Assembly: GCF_024124665.1 (NCBI RefSeq)
Contig: NZ_JAMXSB010000004.1
Coordinates: forward strand, 248,001 to 312,000
Source: Pleionea sp. CnH1-48
Lineage (GTDB): Bacteria > Pseudomonadota > Gammaproteobacteria > Enterobacterales > Kangiellaceae
DNA length: 64,000 bases
Reading direction: 5' to 3'
Part shown: one piece after another, positions 56,810 to 64,000 of the stretch
Layout: every line of letters begins with the position of its first letter
How positions within the stretch are numbered: the first letter of the stretch is position 1
Notes under the pieces: generated by a model
What the model was told of the DNA's origin: nothing
The model's input: the letters and a program-made list of their open reading frames with translations, nothing else
The model's database searches: none
Made by a program: the position numbers and the translations under genes

Positions 56810-57556
56810 ATGCTGCGATTTGAAAATATTGTCAAAGCCTTTACCCAAGGCGAGACCAAAACCTATGCCTTAAAAGGCGTGAGTGGAAGTATCCAGCGAG
56901 GAGAAACCGTTGCGCTATGCGGGCCGTCGGGCAGTGGAAAAAGTACATTGCTTAATATTTGTGGTTTGCTAGATAACGACTACGAAGGGGAGTTATTCTT
57001 TGACGACGAAAAAGTAACCGGTGGCATTAACGCGGCTACTAAGATGCGTCGCGAGCGAATAGGGTTTATTTTTCAGCGCTATAACCTCATCGAAGCCATG
57101 ACAGCCTTTGATAATGTTGAGTACCCATTGCTTTTAACAAATGAGAACAAATCAGATAGAAAAGAAAAAGTGTTGTCTATCTTAAAACAAGTAGGTTTAG
57201 CAGGACACGAATACAAACGGCCAGATCAACTCTCGGGTGGACAACAACAAAGAGTTGCTGTAGCTCGAGCATTAGTAAAAAAGCCGGATCTTGTCATTGC
57301 CGACGAACCAACGGCAAATCTCGATACAGAAACAGCCACCGTTATTATTGATTTAATGCGTGAGCTGGGTGCCTCTATTCAAACGACTTTTCTTGTCGCC
57401 ACTCACGATAGTCGTATGACAGAACGATGCCATCGCACGCTCAATCTACAAGATGGAATGCTATTTGATGAAGTCGTGGGATCTGTTGAAGAGCCACAAA
57501 CTAAGACGTTAGCTAAGGGAGCGAAGCATGCAGAGCATCAAGTTAGCATGGTATAA
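56810..57556 (+). CDS. ABC transporter ATPase, MacB/LolD type
   Basis: 248 residues, cytoplasmic. Walker A is GPSGSGKST at 38-46, the Q-loop is FIFQRYNLI, the signature is QLSGGQQQR, and Walker B is LVIADEPTANLD followed by the THD switch histidine. QRYNLI and the DEPTANLD wording are typical of the MacB/LolD/FtsE group, which works with FtsX-like permeases to power extrusion across, or extraction from, the inner membrane. A ribosome site (AAAGGA) precedes the ATG. It overlaps the permease gene by 29 bases, so the two proteins certainly form one transporter. Confidence 0.93.
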   Translation: MLRFENIVKAFTQGETKTYALKGVSGSIQRGETVALCGPSGSGKSTLLNICGLLDNDYEGELFFDDEKVTGGINAATKMRRERIGFIFQRYNLIEAMTAFDNVEYPLLLTNENKSDRKEKVLSILKQVGLAGHEYKRPDQLSGGQQQRVAVARALVKKPDLVIADEPTANLDTETATVIIDLMRELGASIQTTFLVATHDSRMTERCHRTLNLQDGMLFDEVVGSVEEPQTKTLAKGAKHAEHQVSMV

Positions 57557-58745
57557 CATTTTAAGAAATCGCCGACGATCACTGTTCACCATACTGATCA
57601 CAGTGGTGGCTACATTAGTATTATTAGCCAGCGGTGGATTTGGTCTTTATATGTATCAAGGGCTAGAAGAAGAAAGTGCTCGTGATACCGGCAACTTAAT
57701 CATTACTCGTACAGGCTATTTTGAAACGGAAGAAGACTACCCCTTACAACATGGCTTATCGGGTTTTAAAGAGATACAACAACACTACCTTAAAGACGAA
57801 CAAGTAAAAGCTGTCTTGCCGAACGTCGACTTTCAGGGGCTTATTTCGAACGGCGAAAAAACCGCTATTTTTATGGGAAAAGGTGTAGAACATGGTGAGT
57901 TTCTGGCAAAAGGGCCTTTTATTAACTTTATCGAAGGGCATGCGTTGTCAGCCGAAGTCGAAGCCAGTGCTGATCCCGAAATTCTGTTAGGGAAGGGGCT
58001 TGCTAAGAACCTTAAAGTGAGTGTGGGCGACATAGTAACTTTGCTAAGTACGACTACCGATAACGTTATGAATGCAATGGACTTTAAAGTTAAAGGTGTT
58101 TTTAGCACTGGCATACCAGAACTAGAAAAGCGCATGATTTACACAGATCTTAATTCGGCGCAAATCTTGTTGGACAGCGACCGAGTGAGCAGCATCGCCA
58201 TTCACTTATTCGATATCGACAACACCAGTGCAAAGCTTGATGAAGTTCAGTCACAATATTCAGAACTAGAAGTCACTCCCTGGTGGGAACGTGCGTTTTA
58301 TTATAGAGACGTAAAAAATCTATTTGATCTGATTTTTGCGTTACTTGGCATTGTGATTTCACTCATTGTGTTTCTCGCGATCTCCAACACCATGGGGATG
58401 ACCATCATGGAAAGAACCCGAGAGATAGGCACTTTAGCGGCAATGGGAACTTACCGTTATGAAATCACCAGAAACTTTACGCTAGAAGGTTTGATGATAG
58501 GACTTATTGGTACGGTAACGGGCATTGCGCTGACCTTGGCGTTGATCGGCTTTTTAAATGTCGCAAACATTGAAATGCCACCCCCACCTGGGAGCACACA
58601 AGGCTTTCCAATCGCTATTAACTTCTCATTGGGGTTAACCCTGTTCAGTTCGATTCTATTAATGACAATATGTGCGATGGCTGCCTGGTTTGCTGCCCGA
58701 AGTGGCGCGAGAAAACCCATTGTGGAGGCTTTATCTTATGTCTAA
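57528..58745 (+). CDS. FtsX/MacB-type ABC permease
   Basis: 405 residues. The first segment (IKLAWYNILRNRRRSLFTILI) enters the membrane near residue 20, followed by a large periplasmic MacB-core-like domain (about 50-260), then three C-terminal segments, the first after residue 260 (LLGIVISLIVFLAISNTMGMTIMERTREIGTLAAMG, a hallmark of FtsX permeases). A proline-rich loop (MPPPPGS) separates the last two segments. With the ATPase it should form a dimeric mechanotransmission transporter handling lipoproteins or amphipathic peptides. The start at 57528 overlaps the ATPase gene, and the end overlaps the LolA-like gene by 8 bases. Confidence 0.92.
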   Translation: MQSIKLAWYNILRNRRRSLFTILITVVATLVLLASGGFGLYMYQGLEEESARDTGNLIITRTGYFETEEDYPLQHGLSGFKEIQQHYLKDEQVKAVLPNVDFQGLISNGEKTAIFMGKGVEHGEFLAKGPFINFIEGHALSAEVEASADPEILLGKGLAKNLKVSVGDIVTLLSTTTDNVMNAMDFKVKGVFSTGIPELEKRMIYTDLNSAQILLDSDRVSSIAIHLFDIDNTSAKLDEVQSQYSELEVTPWWERAFYYRDVKNLFDLIFALLGIVISLIVFLAISNTMGMTIMERTREIGTLAAMGTYRYEITRNFTLEGLMIGLIGTVTGIALTLALIGFLNVANIEMPPPPGSTQGFPIAINFSLGLTLFSSILLMTICAMAAWFAARSGARKPIVEALSYV

Positions 58746-59556
58746 CTTAGTAAAACTTTGTGCAATAGCTAGCTTGTGTTCTTTTATAGAGCTTGGGAAC
58801 GCAGAGTCAAATCAACCTCAGACTGCTTTAAGCGAATCAGTCAAAACAGACAGTGATATATCAACGGATCTTTCTGTTGAAGAACGCTTAAAGCGAGCCG
58901 ATAGTTATCGGTTCTCGCTGTCGCCCACCAAAACTGTGACTTATGTACACGAATATGAGCAAGAGAAGTTAGAGAAAACGCAGGTTTACGAAGTATTTAC
59001 TAAACCAGGAAAAGGCTCTCTCGCCGTATTTAAATCGGCTTCGCAAGCGGGTCAAAAAGTATTAATGCAAGACGAAAAGTTTTGGGTCTTTATGCCCAGA
59101 ACTCGACGTCCTATCCGCATATCCCCAATGCAAAAGTTACTAGGTGATGCAGCAGTCGGTGATCTGACCACACTCAGTTGGAGTGAGAGTTATAACGCAA
59201 CTTTAGCGATGCCTTCTAATGAAGAGATGCTAAATAAGTCGGATGAGATTTCGATGCTGCTAGAGGCGAAAGTCAAAGGTGTCAGCTATCAAAAAATAGA
59301 GCTGGTCGTTGATGCCTCGACCAGTTTTCCCTTACGAGCCAAGTTCTATCTGAAATCAGGAAAATTGGCGAAGGTTGCTCAGTTTGTTCGTGGTGAGCTT
59401 AATGAGCAAGCCTGGGTAACCGAAATGGTTTTGGAGAACAGTGTTGTTGCCAGTAAAAAAACCATTATGCAAACCGTCAGTGCAGAAGTGGTTGATATTC
59501 CTGATAAGTTATTTAATCCATCATTTCTGATTCGAAATAACTTAAAAAGCCTGTAG
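58738..59556 (+). CDS. LolA-like outer-membrane lipoprotein-sorting protein
   Basis: 272 residues from ATG 58738, which has GGAGG about 10 bases upstream and starts a signal peptide (LVKLCAIASLCSFIELGNA). The mature chain has the half-barrel features of LolA/LolB-like proteins: VYEVFTKPGKGSLAVFKSA, the loop FWVFMPRTRRPIRISPMQKLLGDAAVGDLT, which is characteristic of a LolA-like family found beside FtsX-type transporters, and FPLRAKFYLKSGKLAKVAQF. It probably shuttles a lipidic or amphipathic substrate of the adjacent ABC transporter through the periplasm, or serves as its partner in moving an acylated peptide. Confidence 0.83.
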   Translation: MSNLVKLCAIASLCSFIELGNAESNQPQTALSESVKTDSDISTDLSVEERLKRADSYRFSLSPTKTVTYVHEYEQEKLEKTQVYEVFTKPGKGSLAVFKSASQAGQKVLMQDEKFWVFMPRTRRPIRISPMQKLLGDAAVGDLTTLSWSESYNATLAMPSNEEMLNKSDEISMLLEAKVKGVSYQKIELVVDASTSFPLRAKFYLKSGKLAKVAQFVRGELNEQAWVTEMVLENSVVASKKTIMQTVSAEVVDIPDKLFNPSFLIRNNLKSL

Positions 59557-59563
59557 CTAACAC

Positions 59564-59594
59564 AGCCTCCAGCTTTTTTTCAAAGCTGGAGGCT
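59564..59594. terminator. Hairpin between the LolA-like and MipA-like genes
   Basis: Perfect 13-bp arms, agcctccagcttt (59564-59576) and aaagctggaggct (59582-59594), with a 5-nt loop, 8 bases after the stop. No T-run follows. It may be a partial terminator or processing site that lowers expression of the genes behind it, since the next gene starts only 33 bases later. Confidence 0.5.
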
Positions 59595-59627
59595 CACAAT
59601 AATCGCTCTCTTAACTGGGACAAAGTG

Positions 59628-60428
59628 ATGAATACTCAACGTTGGATGTCAGTAATAACCTTAGTTACACCTTTGCTGTATTCTGGCAGCACTATTGCGA
59701 ACAGTGCTGAACAATGGGAGTACAACTTAGGCACTGCTGCGAATACTAGCTCCAAGTACATTGGCAGTGATGAAGCCGAATATTATTTATTTCCGGTTTT
59801 CGAAGCAACTTATTATGCCGATAGAGATTCAAAGTATTATGCAGGTACGGTTAAAGGCTTTGGTGTTGAGACCAAAGAAGAAGATATTTCCTTTGGGCTA
59901 GGTATTAATTATCGTTATGGTTTGTTTGGTGCCGCTCAAGATTTTGGACTTTCGGATGAAGAGCCCGAAGAACTCCAGGGAATGTTTGATCCCGGAGGCA
60001 CCGTTACATTAAAGCCTTATATTAGCGTTGATATCGAAAACTGGAAGTTAGGCCTTGAGCTTGATAAGGGGATTGAGCGAGACAATCAGGGACTGACAGC
60101 AAAGTTGAGCGTCGCTCATCAGCAGTTTTTTAGCCAAAGTTTTATGGCAACCTTTGGCGTTCATATCACCTGGGCTGATGACGAGTTTATTGATGATTAC
60201 TTTGGTGTGAGTGATACAGAAGTGACGCCTACACGAGCGGCCTATGTTGGTGAAGCGGGTTTGTATCACTATGGTGTGATGGGGGAGCTTGTCTATATGC
60301 TTTCTGCACAAAGTGTTATTTTTGGTACTCTTGGAGTCAATGTGTTAGGTGATAAGCTTCAAGAGAGCAGTCTGGTTAAGGAGGATATTCAGCCAGAAGT
60401 CACGGTTGGATACACATATTTTTTCTAA
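59628..60428 (+). CDS. MipA/OmpV family outer-membrane protein
   Basis: 266 residues from ATG 59628 (GTG 59625 is an alternative). A signal peptide runs to about residue 25 (TIANSA). The mature chain has GSDEAEYYLFPVFEATYYADRD and FGLGINYRYG, typical of MipA/OmpV, alternating beta-strands throughout, and a C-terminal phenylalanine (VTVGYTYFF), as expected of a barrel recognised by the Bam machinery. Family members bind peptidoglycan synthesis proteins or respond to antimicrobial peptides and osmotic stress. Its place between a transporter operon and a two-component system suggests an envelope role. The family is firm; the role is inferred. Confidence 0.87.
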   Translation: MNTQRWMSVITLVTPLLYSGSTIANSAEQWEYNLGTAANTSSKYIGSDEAEYYLFPVFEATYYADRDSKYYAGTVKGFGVETKEEDISFGLGINYRYGLFGAAQDFGLSDEEPEELQGMFDPGGTVTLKPYISVDIENWKLGLELDKGIERDNQGLTAKLSVAHQQFFSQSFMATFGVHITWADDEFIDDYFGVSDTEVTPTRAAYVGEAGLYHYGVMGELVYMLSAQSVIFGTLGVNVLGDKLQESSLVKEDIQPEVTVGYTYFF

Positions 60429-60487
60429 AAGTATTTATCAGGGAGTGACTGGAAAGTGGTTAGTTGTTTATTAGGTGGAAGTGCAAG

Positions 60488-61702
60488 ATGGTAAGTTCTC
60501 GTTTGTTAAAGTGTTCAACAGTTACAACTTTATTGATATCACTGTATTGCGATAATGTGCGGGCCTATGACTGGCAACTGGGTTACCGAGTTTCTTCAGA
60601 AAGATACGAAGAAGGAAACAACCTGTTCTTTCACAATACTGAAAACTATTTAGGGCAGACTGTCGCCGACTTTAACATTGAGCACCAAGGTTTTAGAAGT
60701 TCTATCTCGGCTCGAGAACAATGGCGCAGTGAGAATGATAATTTTACTCCTGAAGATGAAGATAAGCTGATCGTTGGAGAGTTTTTTCTAGACACCAGTG
60801 CTTTTGATTGGGATTTTACTTTTGGAAAAAAAAGACTTAATTGGGCGGTTGGTTTTGGTCATCAACCATTAAACCTGATAACCGTTGAGTCTAACTTAGC
60901 AACGGGCGTTGTCATTGATGAAGGGGCCTGGATGATCAGTGCTGAGCGTTACTCTGACTCTGGTGCTATTACATTAATTGCTGCCAATAGTAAAACACAA
61001 CAGGAGTCGAATGCTGTTCAGCCCAAAGGGGCAGGACTACGTTACTACGAGTTGGTTGGAGACTGGGACCTGCAGACTATTTTGTATCATGATGATGTTC
61101 ATGGCATGAACCTGGGGGGGAGTGCGGTCACTGTTGTTGGAGACGCAATGTCTTATCACTTATCGACGTTATGGAGTGAAAAGTATAACAAGTTAAGTCA
61201 TTCACTCAGCGGAACTCACTCGTTTCCAACAAGTGATCCTATTCAAAGAGATTTAAAAAGTGATGGGTTTCAATTTTTAACAGGCGTTAATTACAGTTTT
61301 GCTAATAATGTGAATATGATTGTCGAGTATTGGTTTGATGGACGTAGTGCTAGCCACCGCCAGTGGCAAGACTTGTTTGATGCTGGAGATGCTCAACTAA
61401 ATTCCACAGAAGGGATGGCGTTATTATCTGCAGAGCGAGAGTTTTTTACATCGGTTAACTTAATGCGGCATAATATGCTGCTCCACTTATCGTATGACAG
61501 TGAACCTTACGATATCGAGTTTGATTTGCAAATTTCGCCACGAGATAAAGGGGCGATCGGTACGGCAAGAATAATCTATGAGTGGAGTCAAAATCATAGG
61601 TCACAATTTGGTTTTCGAACTTACACAGGATCTGAACGATCAGTCTATCGTCAGTTGCCCAACGAGTTTGAAACCTTTTTTAGAATTGAGGGAGCGTTTT
61701 AA
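60488..61702 (+). CDS. Outer-membrane beta-barrel (porin-like) protein of unknown family
   Basis: 404 residues from ATG 60488, preceded by GGTGGAAG; the frame reaches back to 60464, but the signal peptide (VTTLLISLYCDNVRA, then YDW) fits this start. The mature chain is rich in alternating strands such as WDFTFGKKRLNWAVGFG, YHLSTLWSEKYNKLSHSLSG and FGFRTYTGSERS, and ends FRIEGAF with terminal Phe, so an outer-membrane barrel is likely. The GKKRLNWAVGFGHQPLN stretch recalls poorly characterised porins. I do not recognise a named family. It directly abuts the histidine kinase gene, whose GTG follows its stop codon without a gap. Confidence 0.72.
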   Translation: MVSSRLLKCSTVTTLLISLYCDNVRAYDWQLGYRVSSERYEEGNNLFFHNTENYLGQTVADFNIEHQGFRSSISAREQWRSENDNFTPEDEDKLIVGEFFLDTSAFDWDFTFGKKRLNWAVGFGHQPLNLITVESNLATGVVIDEGAWMISAERYSDSGAITLIAANSKTQQESNAVQPKGAGLRYYELVGDWDLQTILYHDDVHGMNLGGSAVTVVGDAMSYHLSTLWSEKYNKLSHSLSGTHSFPTSDPIQRDLKSDGFQFLTGVNYSFANNVNMIVEYWFDGRSASHRQWQDLFDAGDAQLNSTEGMALLSAEREFFTSVNLMRHNMLLHLSYDSEPYDIEFDLQISPRDKGAIGTARIIYEWSQNHRSQFGFRTYTGSERSVYRQLPNEFETFFRIEGAF

Positions 61703-62764
61703 GTGCAAGCGGCAAGTAGGTTTTTAACTACAACACTCGGGGATTATTTTAAGACGATTTTGGTTTGTACCTTAGTGGCCGTGTTTATCAACATAATCGA
61801 AGACAACGACAAATACGCTTGGTTAGCCTTTCTTTGTTCCTATTGTTATGGACTTTGTATTCACGTTTGTATCAACTTCGCTCAAAAGTGGTTTCCTCAA
61901 AGCGGTAAGGTAACCATGTTTCTTTTGCCGTCTTTATTTGGCTTTTTTATCAGTACTTCACTCATTGTATTGTTTACTCGCTGGTTTCTGTCTGACATAC
62001 AAGCTGATCTGATGGGATGGCTGCTTGTTGCCTTCCTGGCTAGTAGCATTACTTTATACTGGTTTTTTATTGTTGAGCGAGATGCTCAAATGAAAGCCGA
62101 GTTAAAGAACATTCAATTAGAGCAGGCAGAGAAAGACAAGCTCCTATTACAGAGCCAGTTAAGATTGTTGCAGTCACAAGTTGAGCCACACTTTCTATTT
62201 AATACGATTGCTAATTTAAAAGCGGCCATCCAACTGGAACCTAAGCGAGCGATGGTTATGCTCGATCATCTGGCGGTAGTGTTACGACACAGTCTAAAAC
62301 GTTCGCAGGACAGTGAACTTACTTTGCAGGATGAGCTTAGTTTCTGTGAATCTTACTTAGAGATAAATAAAGTCCGTTTAGGAGAAAGGCTTCAATACCA
62401 CATTAAAGTGGAGCCTTCTGTTGAGTTAAGTCAACTTTTCCCGCCTTTATTAGTTCAGCCTTTGGTAGAGAATGCGATCTTACATGCCATTGAACCTTCA
62501 TCATCGCACTGTAGTTTGGACCTTGAGGTCTCTCTTTATAACGATGAGTATCTTAAGGTGGAAATAATCGATAATGGTATTGGATTGGGTAATAGCCAGC
62601 GGCAAGGGCATGGAGTAGGGCTTAATAATATTCGGCAACGTTCAAAGCACTATTACGGTGAGAAAGCCAAGTTGGATATTAAAAGCAATCAGCAAAACGG
62701 AGTGACCGCCAGCTTGTTGTTGCCTTTAAATGGCGACAAATTAGTAGCGCAGGCAATTGGGTAA
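61703..62764 (+). CDS. LytS/AlgZ-type sensor histidine kinase
   Basis: 353 residues starting with GTG immediately after the preceding stop. About four membrane segments lie between residues 15 and 140 with almost no periplasmic loop, so it probably senses within the membrane. A short coiled region (KAELKNIQLEQAEKDKLLLQSQLRLLQ) leads to the His_kinase box LQSQVEPHFLFNT with the phosphoacceptor H163, then an ATP-binding part with LVENAILHAI, EIIDNGIGL and GHGVGLNNIRQR. This architecture matches LytS/YehU/AlgZ-like kinases, which partner LytTR regulators. It is coupled to the response regulator gene 2 bases downstream. Confidence 0.92.
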   Translation: MQAASRFLTTTLGDYFKTILVCTLVAVFINIIEDNDKYAWLAFLCSYCYGLCIHVCINFAQKWFPQSGKVTMFLLPSLFGFFISTSLIVLFTRWFLSDIQADLMGWLLVAFLASSITLYWFFIVERDAQMKAELKNIQLEQAEKDKLLLQSQLRLLQSQVEPHFLFNTIANLKAAIQLEPKRAMVMLDHLAVVLRHSLKRSQDSELTLQDELSFCESYLEINKVRLGERLQYHIKVEPSVELSQLFPPLLVQPLVENAILHAIEPSSSHCSLDLEVSLYNDEYLKVEIIDNGIGLGNSQRQGHGVGLNNIRQRSKHYYGEKAKLDIKSNQQNGVTASLLLPLNGDKLVAQAIG

Positions 62765-62766
62765 TT

Positions 62767-63546
62767 ATGAATAACTATCGAGCATTACTGGTTGATGATG
62801 AACCCTTATTATGTCGTCATCTAGCAAGTTTATTAACAGAAATGTGGCCAGATCTAGAAGTGATTGGTAGCGCTGCCAATGGAGAAGAGGCTTTTAACCA
62901 GATCGCTGAGCGACGACCTGATGTGGTCTTTCTCGACATTTGCATGCCCAAAGTTGATGGCATTACGCTAGCAAAAAAACTGACAGAAATAGAGCCATCA
63001 CCCATAGTGGTCTTTATTACAGCCCATAACGAATACGCGGTTGAAGCCTTTGAGCATGAAGCCATTGATTATCTGCTAAAGCCTATTCAAGAAGACCGTT
63101 TAGAGAAAACCTTAGCAAGAGTTCAGCATAAGCTGTCCATGGGAAAACAGCAAGCCCCCGTTAATGGCCAACTCATTGAAACGCTGATGCAGAAGCTGCA
63201 ACAACCTGAGCCGAGTGAAAAAAAGTTGACCTGGATAAAAACCACTCGACAGGGAGATGTCTATCTAATTAATCCTCGGGATGTTTACTATTTTCAAGCA
63301 GAAGATAAATACACTACAGTCGTCACTGACGATAATGAGTACCATATTCGAATGCCCATTAAAGAGTTAAAAAAGCAACTAGATGAAGATATATTCTGGC
63401 AGGTTCATCGAAGTACCCTGGTAAACTCAGGGTGTATAGAAAAGGTCAGTCGTGATTTTAGTGGGCGTATGTTTGTCCATCTTAAAACTCTAGACAAGAA
63501 ACTACAGGTGAGCCGTAGTTTTACCAGCGTATTTAAACAGATGTAG
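62767..63546 (+). CDS. LytTR-family response regulator
   Basis: 259 residues. The receiver domain (1-120) has the acidic pair in LLVDDEP, phosphoacceptor D57 in VVFLDICMPKVDG, the switch Thr in VFITAHNEYAVEAFE and the lysine in YLLKPI. After a linker, the LytTR DNA-binding domain (about 155-259) has DVYYFQAEDKYTTVVT, MPIKELKKQL and FWQVHRSTLVN. It forms a two-component system with the preceding kinase. Targets are likely promoters in this locus, since LytTR proteins bind direct repeats near their own operons, but I could not identify such repeats upstream of the NRPS operon. Confidence 0.93.
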   Translation: MNNYRALLVDDEPLLCRHLASLLTEMWPDLEVIGSAANGEEAFNQIAERRPDVVFLDICMPKVDGITLAKKLTEIEPSPIVVFITAHNEYAVEAFEHEAIDYLLKPIQEDRLEKTLARVQHKLSMGKQQAPVNGQLIETLMQKLQQPEPSEKKLTWIKTTRQGDVYLINPRDVYYFQAEDKYTTVVTDDNEYHIRMPIKELKKQLDEDIFWQVHRSTLVNSGCIEKVSRDFSGRMFVHLKTLDKKLQVSRSFTSVFKQM

Positions 63547-63570
63547 TCTTGAATGAGTTGCTGTTAGCTG

Positions 63571-64000
63571 ATGAAACTGAATACAGAAAGAATAGTCTCT
63601 AACTCGTCGACTAAACATGCGAGTTTCATAAACAGTCTCAATCCCTATGAAAGTGTCCATCCATTAGCAGAAGCCAATATCTATTTGATGGATCAAAACG
63701 AGCTATCTGCTCGTTTTTCATTAGAGTCAGCAATGAGACTCCTGGATGCTGAAGAAAAAAGCACCTGTAATCAAATTCGTTCTTCAGAACGAGTGAAGGA
63801 GTTCGCCTACGCTCGTGCCTTTACCAAAAGCGTACTTTCAAAGTACACAAACATTTCCATCGGAGATGTCTGTTTGGTTCCAAGGGATCGGTTTGGTAAG
63901 TTAAAAATTAAAAGCCTTCAGTCGCCACTCTTTTTTAACCTTTCCCACAGTGCCGGATTAATTGCGCTGTGTGTATGTAAAGTGACTGAGGTTGGCGTTG
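63571..64000 (+). CDS. Sfp-type 4'-phosphopantetheinyl transferase (3' end outside window)
   Basis: The frame from ATG 63571 stays open to the window edge, 143 codons. It contains the N-terminal half of a Sfp/EntD-like enzyme: SSERVKEFAYARAFTKSVLSKY (the R.R..a... motif), LVPRDRFGKLKI (the P.G.KP-like loop), FFNLSHSAGLIALCV with the typical N.SH, and EVGV at the edge, where the magnesium-binding Asp should follow. The enzyme transfers phosphopantetheine from CoA to carrier serines and would activate the eleven T domains upstream. It follows the response regulator by 24 bases, with only a weak ribosome site. A slightly different start is possible. Confidence 0.85.
   Translation, partial: MKLNTERIVSNSSTKHASFINSLNPYESVHPLAEANIYLMDQNELSARFSLESAMRLLDAEEKSTCNQIRSSERVKEFAYARAFTKSVLSKYTNISIGDVCLVPRDRFGKLKIKSLQSPLFFNLSHSAGLIALCVCKVTEVGV

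Noticed and set aside
1-64000. CRISPR arrays, tRNA/rRNA genes, prophage or integrase genes
   Set aside because: No evenly spaced repeats, cloverleaf-like sequences or phage/integrase-like proteins were seen. The only long repeats are the homologous NRPS domains.

Overview
The window is dominated by one nonribosomal peptide (NRPS) biosynthesis locus, all on the + strand. The base composition leans slightly to AT by eye. The proteins are glutamine-rich, and the locus has Pseudomonas-type dual condensation/epimerization domains, lipoprotein and outer-membrane genes, and AlgZ/AlgR-like signalling. Together these suggest a gammaproteobacterium, probably marine (Oceanospirillales/Alteromonadales-like). 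I cannot name the genus from the sequence.

Layout. 1-200: end of an unrelated gene. 201-1225: about 1 kb with no convincing gene, holding small inverted repeats and presumably the control region. 1226-3412: an EctB-like 2,4-diaminobutyrate (Dab) aminotransferase and a JmjC-type oxygenase. 3564-39507: four giant NRPS genes with 3+3+2+3 = 11 modules. 39548-41365: a stand-alone release protein, an unusual fusion of docking domain, thioesterase, SCP2-like domain and methyltransferase. 41393-52878: a SyrD/PvdE-type exporter, two further non-heme iron oxygenases, a PvdQ-like lipoprotein acylase, a DapE/ArgE-like peptidase, a DUF5916-like outer-membrane protein, a second JmjC oxygenase and a dedicated aspartokinase. 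53333-55876: a frameshifted small lipoprotein gene and an S9 peptidase. 56114-63546: an ABC exporter with LolA-like, MipA/OmpV-like and porin-like partners and a LytS/LytTR two-component system. 63571-64000: the start of an Sfp-type phosphopantetheinyl transferase.

How it may work (inference). The aspartokinase and the EctB-like aminotransferase would supply L-2,4-diaminobutyrate. Most A-domain pockets carry acidic residues (Glu at 239 and/or Asp at 278, GrsA numbering), which suits basic amino acids. One module has a textbook Ser code and one an Arg/Lys-like code. The product would therefore be a cationic peptide of about 11 residues, partly of D configuration at residues 1, 4 and 5. It may be hydroxylated by up to four 2-oxoglutarate oxygenases, released by the trans thioesterase/methyltransferase, exported by the PvdE-like transporter, and trimmed in the periplasm by the PvdQ-like acylase, as in pyoverdine maturation. 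The downstream ABC/LolA/OmpV/two-component block looks like envelope-damage sensing, export or self-protection.

Most distinctive points: two matching classes of docking tails and docking domains that could allow alternative assembly routes; the Cys-nucleophile thioesterase fused to SCP2-like and methyltransferase domains; a terminal condensation domain with a QHxxxDG motif; and the combined Dab supply and acylase maturation. I did not recognise the cluster as a specific known compound.
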